DNA of 64,000 bases, from positions 35,644-99,643 of the forward strand of contig CAWAEZ010000015.1 in NCBI GenBank assembly GCA_963781195.1. Reading direction: 5' to 3'. Each line of letters opens with the position of its first letter. Position 1 is the first letter of the stretch. The notes beneath the pieces are model-generated. The model saw nothing but the letters and a program-made list of their open reading frames with translations. It made no database searches and had not been told where the DNA came from. Of this stretch, positions 45,203-54,575 are shown one piece after another. Source of the DNA: JAJPKK01 sp963781195 (GTDB taxonomy: Bacteria; Pseudomonadota; Alphaproteobacteria; Rhizobiales; Xanthobacteraceae). The position numbers were made by a program, and so were the translations under genes.

Positions 45203-45754
45203 TCAGGCCTGCAGCGTCTCGATGGTCACGCTGTGGTTGGTGTAAACGCAGATTTCCGCGGCGATCGCCATCGCCTTGCGCACGATGGCCTCGGCGGTCA
45301 TGTCGGTGTCGACGAGGGCACGCGCGGCGGCGAGCGCGTAGTTGCCGCCGGAGCCGATGCCCATCACGCTGCTCTCCGGCTCCAGCACGTCACCGGTGCC
45401 GGTCAGCACCAGGGAGACCCGGGCATCGGCCACGATCATCATCGCCTCCAGGCGGCGCAGATAGCGGTCGGTCCGCCAGTCCTTGGCGAGTTCGACGGCG
45501 GCGCGCATGAGCTGGCCGGGGTACTGCTCGAGCTTGGCCTCGAGCCGCTCGAACAGGGTGAAGGCGTCGGCGGTCGCGCCGGCGAAGCCGCCGATGACGT
45601 CGCCCTTGGCGAGCCGCCGTACCTTCTTGGCGTTCGCCTTGACGATGGTCTGGCCGATCGAAACCTGGCCGTCGCCGCCGACCGCGACGATGCCGCCCTT
45701 GCGGACGGTCAGGATCGTGGTGCCGTGCCAAGCCTCGGGCAGGGGGGATTGCAT
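45203..45754 (-). CDS. hslV: ATP-dependent protease peptidase subunit HslV
   Basis: 183 residues, Ntn-hydrolase peptidase. The propeptide MQSPLPEAWHG precedes the catalytic Thr of TTILTVRKGG. Also GGDGQVSIG, GFAGATADAFTL and GIGSGGNYALAAARAL. Start at 45754 is preferred; an ATG 15 bases upstream is an alternative. Divergent from hisB across about 200 bp. Confidence 0.96.
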   Translation of the reverse strand: MQSPLPEAWHGTTILTVRKGGIVAVGGDGQVSIGQTIVKANAKKVRRLAKGDVIGGFAGATADAFTLFERLEAKLEQYPGQLMRAAVELAKDWRTDRYLRRLEAMMIVADARVSLVLTGTGDVLEPESSVMGIGSGGNYALAAARALVDTDMTAEAIVRKAMAIAAEICVYTNHSVTIETLQA

Positions 45755-45953
45755 GGGCTGTGCTCTCATACCGGGGCCTGATTTAGGCACTCGCCGCGCG
45801 CAACGCAAATCAGGCGTAAACCGGGGGCCCCCAGCTCGGGCCATGAGGGCCCCCACCCCGCCGTCGCATTGATTCATCCTTTGCGGCGGCGGCAGTGGCG
45901 GGCGCGCCCGCCCCCTGATACAAGGCGCGCTTCTAGCCCCGGAGACAGCGCCG

Positions 45954-46547
45954 ATGCGCAAGGCAACGGTCACGCGCACCACCAAGGAAACCGACGTCGC
46001 CGTGAGCGTCGATCTCGACGGCCGCGGCGCCGGCGCGATCGCGACCGGTATCGGCTTCCTCGACCATATGCTCGATCTGCTGTCGCGCCATTCCCGGATC
46101 GACATCACGGTGAAGGCCGCAGGCGACCTCCATATCGACCACCATCACACCACCGAGGACGTCGGAATCGCGCTCGGGCAGGCGGTGAAGCAGGCGCTGG
46201 GCGACATGCGGGGGATCACCCGCTACGCCGACGTGCATCTGCCGATGGATGAAACGCTGACCCGCGTCGCGATCGACATTTCCGGCCGGCCTTTCCTCGT
46301 CTTCAAGGCCACGTTCGCCCACGACAAGATCGGCACCTTCGACACCGAGCTGGTGCGGGAATGGTTTCAGGCCTTCGCGATGAACGCCGGGGTCACCCTG
46401 CACGTGGAAACCCTTTACGGGGCCAACGATCACCATATATCGGAGTCGTGCTTCAAAGGTCTGGCACGGGCGCTCCGGGCCGCTGTGGAGGTCGATCCCC
46501 GCAGCAAGGACGAGGTGCCCTCGACCAAGGGCTCGCTCGGGGGGTGA
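45954..46547 (+). CDS. hisB: Imidazoleglycerol-phosphate dehydratase
   Basis: 197 residues, monofunctional form (no phosphatase domain). Metal-binding motifs: GFLDHMLDLLSRH, DLHIDHHHTTEDVGIALG and GANDHHISESCFK. First gene of the his block hisB, DUF2628, hisH, hisA, hisF, hisE. Confidence 0.97.
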   Translation: MRKATVTRTTKETDVAVSVDLDGRGAGAIATGIGFLDHMLDLLSRHSRIDITVKAAGDLHIDHHHTTEDVGIALGQAVKQALGDMRGITRYADVHLPMDETLTRVAIDISGRPFLVFKATFAHDKIGTFDTELVREWFQAFAMNAGVTLHVETLYGANDHHISESCFKGLARALRAAVEVDPRSKDEVPSTKGSLGG

Positions 46548-46652
46548 GCCGCGCCGCCTCGCCCGGTTTTCGCCGCGCATGCGCGGCTGGTGCGGGTGCG
46601 CTCGTCACGGGTCGGTCAAAACAGGGGCCCGCCTCCAACAGGGGAATTGCCG

Positions 46653-47129
46653 ATGGCAGCTTTCGCAGTGTTCGAACCTCCCGCGCGCACCAACCGTCCG
46701 GCCAGCGAACATGCCGCGCGGTTCGTCTTTCTGCGGGAGCGTTTCAACTGGGCGGCGTTCCTGTTCGGCCCGCTGTGGATGTTGTGGCGACGAATGTGGC
46801 TGGTCTTCATTGCCTACGTGATCGGGATGGCGCTGCTCGAGTTCGGCCTGCGGCGCCTCGGGATCGGTGGGGGAGCGCGATTCACGGTCTACTTCCTGGT
46901 GGCGCTGCTGATCGGCGTGGAGGCGGCGAGCCTGCGGCGCTGGACCCTGCTGCGGAAAAGCTGGCGCGAACGCGGCGTCGTCATCGCCGACGATCTCGAG
47001 ATGGCGGAACGGCGCTTCTTCGACAACTGGTCGGCCGACAAGTCCGCCACCCCGCCGCCGCCGCCCTATGCTCCGGTGTCCCGCGCCAGCGTGATCGGCC
47101 TGTTTCCCGAGCCTGGAGGGGGGCGGTGA
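46653..47129 (+). CDS. DUF2628 membrane protein
   Basis: 158 residues. An N-terminal segment ERFNWAAFLFGPLWMLWRRMW is typical of DUF2628, followed by two transmembrane helices and a Pro-rich tail. Regularly found between hisB and hisH in Rhizobiales. Function unknown. The stop overlaps hisH (GTGA). Confidence 0.85.
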   Translation: MAAFAVFEPPARTNRPASEHAARFVFLRERFNWAAFLFGPLWMLWRRMWLVFIAYVIGMALLEFGLRRLGIGGGARFTVYFLVALLIGVEAASLRRWTLLRKSWRERGVVIADDLEMAERRFFDNWSADKSATPPPPPYAPVSRASVIGLFPEPGGGR

Positions 47130-47776
47130 CGGTCGCCATCATCGACTACGGCTCCGGTAACCTGCATTCGGCCGCCAAGGCGTTCGAGCGGTCGGCCCGC
47201 GAAAGCGGCCATGCCGACGCCATCCTCGTCACCGACGATCCCGACGTCGTCCGCGCCGCCGATCGCGTGGTGCTGCCCGGCGTCGGCGCCTTTGCCGATT
47301 GCCGCCGCGGCCTCGACGCGGTGCCCGGCATGGTCGAGGCGATGACCGAGACCGTGCGCCACCGCGGCCGGCCGTTCCTCGGCATCTGCGTCGGCATGCA
47401 GCTTCTCGCCGAGCGCGGCCGCGAATACGAGGTGACCGAAGGCCTCGGCTGGATCGCCGGCGAGGTGTGCCGCATCGAGCCCCGCGAGCCCCGTCTCAAG
47501 ATACCGCATATGGGCTGGAACACCCTGGACGAAGCCAGGAGGCACCCGCTGTTCGCGGGCATTCCGCTGGGCCCGGGCGGGCTTCATGCCTATTTCGTTC
47601 ACAGCTACCACCTCGCCGTGGGCGACCGGACCGATCTGGTCGCGGCGGCGGACTATGGCGGCCCGGTGACCGCCTTCGTGGCGCGGGAGAATTATGCCGG
47701 CACCCAGTTCCACCCCGAAAAGAGCCAGAAACTTGGGCTTGCGTTGATCGCAAATTTCCTCAACTGGAAGCCCTGA
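47126..47776 (+). CDS. hisH: Imidazole glycerol phosphate synthase subunit HisH
   Basis: 216 residues, class I glutaminase supplying ammonia to HisF. IIDYGSGNLHSAAKA at the start, nucleophile Cys in GICVGMQLLAE, and the His/Glu pair in FHPEKSQKLG. GTG start at 47126 overlaps the DUF2628 stop. Confidence 0.97.
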   Translation: MTVAIIDYGSGNLHSAAKAFERSARESGHADAILVTDDPDVVRAADRVVLPGVGAFADCRRGLDAVPGMVEAMTETVRHRGRPFLGICVGMQLLAERGREYEVTEGLGWIAGEVCRIEPREPRLKIPHMGWNTLDEARRHPLFAGIPLGPGGLHAYFVHSYHLAVGDRTDLVAAADYGGPVTAFVARENYAGTQFHPEKSQKLGLALIANFLNWKP

Positions 47777-47816
47777 CGTCGCCTCCCGTGCTCCAGCCGA
47801 TCGAAGATCGACCCCA

Positions 47817-48554
47817 TTGATCCTGTTTCCCGCCATCGACATCAAGGACGGCGTCTGCGTGCGCCTGGAGCAGGGCGACATGGCCCGCGCCACGGTGTTC
47901 AACCGTGATCCCGCGGCGCAGGCGCAGGGCTTCGTCGCGGAAGGATTCGAATATCTTCATCTCGTCGATCTCGATGCCGCCTTCGCCGGCCACCCGGTGA
48001 ACGTCAGGGCGGTGGAGCGGATCATCGAGAGCGTGCCGCTCCCGGTGCAGCTCGGCGGCGGCCTTCGCGACATGGGCGTGATCTCCTCCTGGCTCGAAAA
48101 GGGCGTCGACCGCGCCATCATCGGCACCGCGGCGGTGCGTGACCCCGACCTCGTCAAGACCGCCGCCCGCGCCTATCCCGGCCGCATCGCGGTCGGCCTC
48201 GATGCCCGCGACGGCAAGGTGGCGGTGCAGGGCTGGGCGGAAAGCTCCGAGCTCTCCGCGCTCGACATCGCCCGGCGTTTCGAGGATGCCGGAGTCGCCG
48301 CCATCATCTACACCGATATCGCCCGCGACGGCTTGCTCAAGGGCCTGAACCTCGATGCCACCATCGCGCTCGCCGACGCGGTCGCTATCCCGGTGATCGC
48401 CTCCGGAGGCCTCGCCAACCTCGACGACGTGCGGGAGATGCTCAAGCCGCGCGCCGCCAAGCTCGCTGGCGCAATCGCCGGCCGCGCCCTCTATGACGGC
48501 CGCCTCAATGCCAGCGAGGCCCTGCGGCTGATCCGCACGGCGCGGGACCGGTGA
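47817..48554 (+). CDS. hisA: ProFAR isomerase HisA
   Basis: 245 residues, half-barrel repeat TIM fold. The family N terminus MILFPAIDIKDG requires a TTG start at 47817; no ATG or GTG fits and the ribosome site is weak. Catalytic Asp in FPAIDIKDG and YTDIARDGLLKG. Confidence 0.95.
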   Translation: MILFPAIDIKDGVCVRLEQGDMARATVFNRDPAAQAQGFVAEGFEYLHLVDLDAAFAGHPVNVRAVERIIESVPLPVQLGGGLRDMGVISSWLEKGVDRAIIGTAAVRDPDLVKTAARAYPGRIAVGLDARDGKVAVQGWAESSELSALDIARRFEDAGVAAIIYTDIARDGLLKGLNLDATIALADAVAIPVIASGGLANLDDVREMLKPRAAKLAGAIAGRALYDGRLNASEALRLIRTARDR

Positions 48555-48561
48555 CGGCGCG

Positions 48562-49338
48562 ATGCTGAAGGTCCGCGTCATTCCCTGCCTCGACGTCAAG
48601 GACGGCCGCGTGGTCAAGGGAATCAATTTCGTCGATCTGCGGGACGCCGGCGACCCGGTCGCGGCGGCCATCGCCTACGACGCCGCCGGGGCCGACGAGC
48701 TGTGCTTCCTCGACATCACGGCGAGCCATGAGAACCGCGGCACCATCCTCGACGTCGTCCGCCGCACGGCCGAGGCCTGCTTCATGCCGCTCACGGTCGG
48801 CGGCGGCGTGCGCGCCCTCGCCGACATCCGCGCGCTCCTGCAATCGGGGGCCGACAAGGTCTCGATCAATACCGCGGCGGTCCACCGGCGCGACTTCGTG
48901 CGCGAGGCGGCGGAAAAGTTCGGCGACCAGTGCATCGTGGTGGCGATCGACGCCAAGAAGGTGTCGCCGCCCGACGCGTCCGCGCGCTGGGAGATCTTCA
49001 CCCATGGCGGCCGCAAGCCCACCGGGCTCGACGCCATCGACTATGCCCGCGAGGTGGTGTCGCTCGGCGCCGGCGAAATCCTGCTCACTTCGATGGACCG
49101 CGACGGCACCCGTGCCGGCTTCGACATCGCGCTGACCCGGGCGATCGCCGATGCGGTGACGGTTCCGGTGATCGCATCGGGCGGGGTCGGGACGCTCGAC
49201 CACCTCGTCGCCGGCGTCCTGGATGGCCATGCCGCCGCGGTGCTGGCGGCTTCGATCTTTCATTTCGGCGAATATTCGATCCGGGAAGCCAAGGCCTACA
49301 TGGCCGGCGCCGGCCTCGCGATGCGCCTGGACGCGTGA
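48562..49338 (+). CDS. hisF: Imidazole glycerol phosphate synthase cyclase HisF
   Basis: 258 residues, TIM barrel joining PRFAR and ammonia. VIPCLDVKDGRVVKG with the catalytic Asp near the start, LTVGGGVRAL, TSMDRDGTRAGFD and IASGGVGTLDH. Close spacing to hisA (7 nt). Confidence 0.97.
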   Translation: MLKVRVIPCLDVKDGRVVKGINFVDLRDAGDPVAAAIAYDAAGADELCFLDITASHENRGTILDVVRRTAEACFMPLTVGGGVRALADIRALLQSGADKVSINTAAVHRRDFVREAAEKFGDQCIVVAIDAKKVSPPDASARWEIFTHGGRKPTGLDAIDYAREVVSLGAGEILLTSMDRDGTRAGFDIALTRAIADAVTVPVIASGGVGTLDHLVAGVLDGHAAAVLAASIFHFGEYSIREAKAYMAGAGLAMRLDA

Positions 49339-49385
49339 CCATGGTCGCCTGTTCGCACGCCGTCCGAGGTGATAAGGGAACGGCC

Positions 49386-49709
49386 ATGGGTGACTTCACG
49401 ATCTACGATCTCGAGCGCCGCGTCGACGAGCGCGCCCTGGCCGGTGCCGAGGTGTCCTACACGCGCAAGCTGCTCGACCGCGGCGTGGCGCAATGCGCCA
49501 AGAAGCTCGGCGAGGAGGCGGTCGAGCTCGTGCTCGCTTCGGTGGTCGAAGACCGCGAGCGGTTGATCGACGAAACCGCCGACCTCATCTACCACCTGCT
49601 CGTGGTCCTCAAGGCGCGCGACGTCAAACTGTCGGAGGTCGAGCGCGTGCTCGGCGCCCGCGTGAGCCAGACCGGGCTGCAGGAAAAAGCTTCGCGCAAA
49701 GGCGGCTGA
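49386..49709 (+). CDS. hisE: Phosphoribosyl-ATP pyrophosphatase
   Basis: 107 residues. MazG-like all-alpha fold with SYTRKLLDRG, KKLGEEAVELVLA and ETADLIYHLLVVL. Start at 49386 follows GATAAGGGAACGGCC. Last gene of the his block before coaA. Confidence 0.95.
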   Translation: MGDFTIYDLERRVDERALAGAEVSYTRKLLDRGVAQCAKKLGEEAVELVLASVVEDRERLIDETADLIYHLLVVLKARDVKLSEVERVLGARVSQTGLQEKASRKGG

Positions 49710-49729
49710 GCGCCGTCCCGGATTTCCCG

Positions 49730-50683
49730 ATGGAACAACGAATCGACGACAGGCTTTCGCCTTACCACGTGTTCTCGCGTGCCGAGTGGGCCGCGCGGCG
49801 CGAAGATACCCCCATGACGCTCACGCCGGACGAGGTGACCCGGCTGCGCTCGCTCCACGACCGCCTCGATATCGCGGAGATCGAGGACATCTACCTCCCG
49901 TTGTCGCGGCTGCTGTCGCTCTACGTCGCGGCGACCCAGCGCCTGTTTCGCGCCCAGCAGCGCTTCATCGCCACCGGCGACGCCAAGATGCCCTATGTCA
50001 TCGGCGTTGCCGGCTCGGTCGCGGTCGGCAAGTCGACGACGGCCCGCGTGCTGCAGGCGCTGCTGGCGCGGTGGACCAACGTTCCCAAGGTCGATCTGAT
50101 CACTACCGACGGGTTTCTCTATCCCAACGCGGTGCTCGCGCGCGACGGGCTGATGGAGCGCAAGGGCTTTCCGGAAAGCTATGATCTGCCCGCGCTGCTG
50201 CGGTTCCTGTCCGACATCAAGGCGGGGCGGCGACCGGTCCGCGCGCCGGTCTATTCCCACCTCGTCTACGATGTGGTGCCGAATCACTGGATCGAGATCG
50301 ACCGGCCGGACATCCTCATCGTCGAAGGTCTCAACGTCCTGCAGACCGGCCGGCTGCCGCGGGACGGCAAGGAGATCCCCTTCGTCTCGGACTTCTTCGA
50401 TTTCTCGGTCTATCTCGACGCCGACGAGAATGTGCTCCGGCACTGGTACGTGCAGCGCTTCCTGGCGCTGCGCGGGACCGCCTTCCGCGATCCCAAGTCC
50501 TACTTTCATCGCTATTCGCAACTCACCGACGCGGCGGCGGTCGAGACGGCGACCTCGATCTGGACGAAGATCAATCTGGTCAATCTGGACGAGAACATCC
50601 TGCCGACCCGCCAGCGCGCCGACCTCATCCTGGAGAAGGGCGCGAGCCATGCGGTGCAGCAGGTGGCGCTGCGCAAGCTGTGA
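49730..50683 (+). CDS. coaA: Type I pantothenate kinase
   Basis: 317 residues, first step of coenzyme A synthesis. P-loop GVAGSVAVGKST at 92-103, ITTDGFLYPNAVL, RKGFPESYDLPALLRFL and FVSDFFDFSVYLDAD. Starts 20 nt after hisE and is probably co-transcribed. Confidence 0.96.
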   Translation: MEQRIDDRLSPYHVFSRAEWAARREDTPMTLTPDEVTRLRSLHDRLDIAEIEDIYLPLSRLLSLYVAATQRLFRAQQRFIATGDAKMPYVIGVAGSVAVGKSTTARVLQALLARWTNVPKVDLITTDGFLYPNAVLARDGLMERKGFPESYDLPALLRFLSDIKAGRRPVRAPVYSHLVYDVVPNHWIEIDRPDILIVEGLNVLQTGRLPRDGKEIPFVSDFFDFSVYLDADENVLRHWYVQRFLALRGTAFRDPKSYFHRYSQLTDAAAVETATSIWTKINLVNLDENILPTRQRADLILEKGASHAVQQVALRKL

Positions 50684-50743
50684 GACCGCCGTCCGCGATG
50701 CAGCCTGCGTTGCCGGTTGCCGTTGAAATAACGCGATCCGGCG

Positions 50744-51718
50744 TCAGGCCGCGTGGCGTTCGGCTCCCGGGCCGAAATGGCCGACATAGCGCGAGCTGAT
50801 GCCCGCCACCGGCAGGACGATCAGCACGTCGGTGGTGCCGAACTGCCGGTCGATCACCGCGCCGTCTCCCACGAAAGCGCCGAGCCGCAGATACCCCTTG
50901 ATCAGCGGCGGCAGGCTCTGCAAGGCCGCCTTGGGATCGACGGCCGACTTCGGCATGCGATTGAGCTCCACGTAGCGGCGCGGCAGCGCGGCGGCGCGCC
51001 ACGGTTCCGGCGCCCGCGCGTAGTGGTGGAGGAACGACAGCGGCAAGGCCAGGCGGTCGGGGTCGGTTCCCTCCAAACTGGCGCACCCGATCATCACGTC
51101 GATGCGATGCGCGAGCACATAGGTCCAGATGCCGTGCCACAACAGCTCGACGGTGCGCTTGTTGCGATAGGGCGGGAGCACGCAGGAGCGCCCGAGTTCG
51201 AGGAAGCGGCAGGCGCTGTGGCGCTCGACCAACGCGTCGATGTCGAATTCGCCGGCCGTGTAGAAGCCCGCCTGCTGATCCGCCACTTCCTGGCGGAGCA
51301 GCCGATAGGTCCCGACCACCGGCGGCGATTTGCGCAACCGCGGAGCGGCATGGTCCACCACAAGGAGGTGATCGCACACCGCGTCGAACGGATCGACATC
51401 GCGCCGCGACAGGAAGGACGCGGTGTCCGGTACCGCCGACATCTCGCGATAAAAGACTTTGTAGCGCAGCTTCTGAGCGCGACGAATTTCCTTGGCGCTG
51501 CGCGCCAGCCGGACTTCGAGCGCACCGATCCGCCCGAGTGTCTCCGGTGCCTGCGGTGCGCCGCCGAAACGAAAGCCGCTATAGGCAGCGAAGCCGGTAT
51601 AGGCAGCGAAGCCGGTATAAGCCTTGAGCACCGGAACGATGTTCGGAAGACCGGCCATGCGGAGCGGAACGCTCAGCGGGCTTGCCGGCCAGCTCGGGCC
51701 TTTGGCGCGGGACAGCAT
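50744..51718 (-). CDS. olsB: OlsB-like ornithine/lysophospholipid N-acyltransferase (GNAT)
   Basis: 324 residues. Central hemolysin-like acyltransferase motifs include RYKVFYREM, DPFDAVCDHLLVVD, ELGRSCVLPPYRNKR and GCASLEGTDP. OlsB makes lyso-ornithine lipid, a phosphorus-free membrane lipid induced by phosphate limitation in Rhizobiales; olsA is not in the window. Near the N terminus is a six-residue repeat YTGFAA (two full copies and a part), encoded by an 18-bp tandem repeat. Start at 51718 is uncertain; an internal ATG after about 20 residues is possible. Confidence 0.8.
   Translation of the reverse strand: MLSRAKGPSWPASPLSVPLRMAGLPNIVPVLKAYTGFAAYTGFAAYSGFRFGGAPQAPETLGRIGALEVRLARSAKEIRRAQKLRYKVFYREMSAVPDTASFLSRRDVDPFDAVCDHLLVVDHAAPRLRKSPPVVGTYRLLRQEVADQQAGFYTAGEFDIDALVERHSACRFLELGRSCVLPPYRNKRTVELLWHGIWTYVLAHRIDVMIGCASLEGTDPDRLALPLSFLHHYARAPEPWRAAALPRRYVELNRMPKSAVDPKAALQSLPPLIKGYLRLGAFVGDGAVIDRQFGTTDVLIVLPVAGISSRYVGHFGPGAERHAA
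51573..51623. repeat. 18-bp tandem repeat inside the olsB-like gene
   Basis: AAGCCGGTATAGGCAGCG is repeated almost three times in frame, giving the YTGFAA protein repeat. Confidence 0.85.
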
Positions 51719-51870
51719 AGCGGTCGCCCCCGTGACGTCCGGCCTGCGACAGGCCGTCCGAAATCGCGATACCACTCGCGCGAATCAACTTAACTCATCT
51801 CGAAAGCAATAATCATCGCGCGTGCACAGATTTGTGACAATTTCCCAGCGAAAGTCACCGCTAAATAATC

Positions 51871-53556
51871 TCAAACCGCATCGGCGGAAGCGAACTGCGC
51901 GAGCGCGGCGGCGAGCCGGTCGCGGTCGAGGGGCTTGGTGACGACGTCGTCGAGGCCGGCGGAAAGGCATGCTTCGCGAATGTCGGAGGTGGCATCGGCC
52001 GTCACGGCGATGATCGCAATCCGCCGCCCGTCGCGCTCGCTCGCACGCATGCGGCGGGCAGTCTCGAGTCCGTCCATCCCGGGCATCTGCAGGTCGACCA
52101 GCACGAGGTCGAACGGGGCGGCTGTCGACTGCGCTGCAACGAACGCCGCCAACGCCTCGGCACCGCTCGCGGTCATCACCGTGCGATGGCCGAGCCGGCC
52201 CAGCAGATGCCGGGTCAGCAGCGCGTTGACCTCGTTGTCCTCGGCCACCAGGACGGCGAGACGCGCCGCCGGCGGCGGGCTCCGGTGGGGCACCAGCGGA
52301 GGCGCCGCGGCCGTCGGCGGGCCATGCCCGAGCTGGGCGGCCAGGGAGGCGGCGCGCACCGGTTTCACCAGGTAGGCGAAGCCGGCGTGCCGGTGGCCCG
52401 GAATGTCGATGCGGTCCCGCGGCGTGACGAGCACGATGGCGCGGCAGTGCGCGCGGCCCGCTGCCGCGCCGATCCGCTTCAGCGCAGCGCTGCCGATGGC
52501 GCCGTCGACGACGACGGCGTCGAAGCAACCCTCGGCCAGCAGGGTCTCTGCGGCGGCTTCGCTGTCGGCAATCCGCACGGTCGCCCGCCAGTCGCGAAGC
52601 TGCCGCGCCAGCGCCGGGCCATCGACCGGCCCCGGCGCGACGATCAGCACCGCGGTCCCGGCGAAGTCCGCGGTGCGCACGGGAGGGCCGTCATCCGCCG
52701 GCGGAAGCGGGATGGTGCACTGGAAGCGCGAGCCGCTGCCGGCCGCGCTCTCGACCCGGATCTCGCCCCCCATCGCCGCGACGAGCCGCTTGGTGATGGC
52801 GAGGCCCAGCCCGGTGCCGCCGAACTGCCGGCCGGTGCCGGCCTGAGCCTGCTCGAACTCGTCGAAGATGCGCGCCTGCAGCTGCGGAGCGATGCCGATG
52901 CCGGTATCGGTCACGCAAAACGTCAGGGCACCGTCCGCGGTCTCGACGGCAATCGAAACGCCGCCCGCCGCGGTGAATTTGATCGCATTGCCAACTAGGT
53001 TGAGCAGCACCTGACGGAGCCGGATGCGGTCGCCGACGTAGCGCCGCGCCGCCGCATCGGCGACGAAGGCTGCGATCTCGAGGCCCTTGGCTTGCGCGCG
53101 CGGCGCCAGCAACTCGGCCACGTCCTCGACCAGCGGGCGCAACGCGAACGGCGCGGCCTCAAGTTCCAGCCGTCCAGCCTCGATCTTTGAAAAATCCAGA
53201 ACGTCTTCGATCAGCCAGGCGAGCGCCTCGCCGGAGGATTTTACGACGCGCGCGTAGGTCGCCTGTTCCGGGGTCAACGCGGTGTCGAGCAGAAGATCGG
53301 TCATGCCGAGAATGCCGTTGAGCGGCGTGCGGATCTCGTGAGACACCGTGGCGAGGAACCGGCTCCTGGCGCGGTTCGCGGCGTCCGCCTCGCGCCATTC
53401 CCACTCCTGGTCGGCCAGGATTTCGAGGCGCTCTTCCAGGAGATCGATCCGGCGGCGATGCCGGACGTCGATCCGCCCCAGGACGAGGAGGGCGATGGCG
53501 GCGACCGCCAGGGCACCGAGGCCGAGACAGAGCACGAGGATCGTGTTGCCGCCCAT
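51871..53556 (-). CDS. Hybrid sensor histidine kinase with pseudo-receiver and receiver domains
   Basis: 561 residues. One transmembrane helix (5-27), coiled coil (35-60), HisKA with FLATVSHEIRTPLNG and phospho-acceptor His73, HATPase with NLVGNAIKF, DTGIGI and GGTGLGLAI. A first receiver-like domain (about 305-415) has a degenerate acidic pocket (VVVDGAIG) but keeps VKP. A second receiver (about 440-555) has the phosphorylatable Asp in LVLVDLQMPGMDG and the conserved TKP Lys. No periplasmic sensor domain or response regulator gene is adjacent. Signal unknown. Confidence 0.93.
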   Translation of the reverse strand: MGGNTILVLCLGLGALAVAAIALLVLGRIDVRHRRRIDLLEERLEILADQEWEWREADAANRARSRFLATVSHEIRTPLNGILGMTDLLLDTALTPEQATYARVVKSSGEALAWLIEDVLDFSKIEAGRLELEAAPFALRPLVEDVAELLAPRAQAKGLEIAAFVADAAARRYVGDRIRLRQVLLNLVGNAIKFTAAGGVSIAVETADGALTFCVTDTGIGIAPQLQARIFDEFEQAQAGTGRQFGGTGLGLAITKRLVAAMGGEIRVESAAGSGSRFQCTIPLPPADDGPPVRTADFAGTAVLIVAPGPVDGPALARQLRDWRATVRIADSEAAAETLLAEGCFDAVVVDGAIGSAALKRIGAAAGRAHCRAIVLVTPRDRIDIPGHRHAGFAYLVKPVRAASLAAQLGHGPPTAAAPPLVPHRSPPPAARLAVLVAEDNEVNALLTRHLLGRLGHRTVMTASGAEALAAFVAAQSTAAPFDLVLVDLQMPGMDGLETARRMRASERDGRRIAIIAVTADATSDIREACLSAGLDDVVTKPLDRDRLAAALAQFASADAV

Positions 53557-53719
53557 TCGCCGACGCTCGGAGCACGCCGCGCCGGAGGCGGCGCGGTCAC
53601 GTGCCAGGGTGGCGCGCCGAAGCTTGCAATTCCTTAGCCGGCGCCGCGAACGGCCGCCCTTATGACCCGACGGTTGCCGCCGGGTTAACGTGCCGTCGGG
53701 TTAACGTGCCGCCGGACGC

Positions 53720-53746
53720 AAAAAGGCCCCGCACTTGGGCGGGGCC
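53720..53746 (-). terminator. Rho-independent terminator
   Basis: On the minus strand GGCCCCGC and GCGGGGCC form a stem followed by TTTTT, just after the small secreted protein gene. Confidence 0.85.
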
Positions 53747-53770
53747 CCGGACGCGTTGCGCGCGCGAAGA

Positions 53771-53983
53771 TCAGGCGTGGCGGCGCTTGGTGTTGGTCAC
53801 GGTCTTGGCCGGGGCCGGACAGGCTTCCCAGCTGCCCCAGGTGCCGACATCCTGGAACTTCTGACCCTTCCAGCACTGGCCGTTCTGCTTGAGGGGGCCG
53901 CCGCCGATACGCTCCGCGGAAGCGGGAGCAACGGCGATCAGAGTTGCGACGGCGAAGGTGGCGGCGATGGTGAGCTGACGCAT
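53771..53983 (-). CDS. Small secreted two-cysteine protein, paralogue 1
   Basis: 70 residues. Signal peptide MRQLTIAATFAVATLIA up to ASAE, then a mature part of about 47 residues with KQNGQCWK and GTWGSWEACP, two conserved Cys and a basic tail. The start at 53983 follows CAGGAGAGGC. It is closely related to the gene at 54360 and shares its upstream context; both end in strong terminators. No known domain is recognised. The mature part may form a single disulfide. Confidence 0.8.
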   Translation of the reverse strand: MRQLTIAATFAVATLIAVAPASAERIGGGPLKQNGQCWKGQKFQDVGTWGSWEACPAPAKTVTNTKRRHA

Positions 53984-54309
53984 GGGAATGCCTCTCCTGG
54001 GGCCGGGTGTTTTCGGCATTGTTGCGGTGTTTATGAATATAAATCACCGATAAAAAAATTATGCGATCTTGACGTGGTCTGCAAGTGGAATGTTACGCGT
54101 GTGTGAATTGCCGATCTGCGACGCCAAAACCGGTGCAAGAATTTAGTTTTTCATATGTATAATCAGAGTGTTGTCTGATGCGCAGCGGAGTGCAGCGCGC
54201 TGCGGAGGGGCTGCCGGCGGTCCCGGTTCGCGGCCGACGGGCCGGACGTGGGCTGGCCGGCCCGCACGACGTAAAAGTCTCATAAAGGCGGGTCTGCGCG
54301 CACGTTCGC

Positions 54310-54337
54310 AAAAAAAAAGCCCCGCGCGAAGCGGGGC
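54310..54337 (-). terminator. Rho-independent terminator
   Basis: On the minus strand GCCCCGC and GCGGGGC form a stem with a short loop and are followed by nine T. Lies after the second small secreted protein gene. Confidence 0.88.
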
Positions 54338-54359
54338 CGGATCGCAAAACAACAGGCCG

Positions 54360-54575
54360 TCAGCTGTGATGCTGGTGACGGGTGTTTACCGGGGCTTTCG
54401 CGGACGTCGCGCACGCATTCCACGAGCCGAAGGTTCCGCCGTCCATGGTCTTCGCGGCTTTCCAGCACTGGCCGTTCTGCTTGACCTGGCCGCCCATGAC
54501 GCTCTCGGCGGACGCGGGGGCTGCGGCCAGCAGGGCGGCGATCGCAACGGTGGCTGCTGCAAGGGTGAGACGCAT
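54360..54575 (-). CDS. Small secreted two-cysteine protein, paralogue 2
   Basis: 71 residues. Signal peptide up to PASAE, then MGGQVKQNGQCWK and GTFGSWNACA, closely matching paralogue 1, with a His-rich tail. CAGGAGAGG precedes the ATG. Each copy has its own upstream AT-rich tract (TTTTTTTATCG reading along the minus strand) and its own terminator, so they are separate transcripts from a tandem duplication. Unknown function. Confidence 0.8.
   Translation of the reverse strand: MRLTLAAATVAIAALLAAAPASAESVMGGQVKQNGQCWKAAKTMDGGTFGSWNACATSAKAPVNTRHQHHS

Noticed and set aside
46653..47129. DUF2628 gene as part of histidine chemistry
   Set aside because: It is a membrane protein without catalytic motifs; location in the his block alone does not support an enzymatic role.
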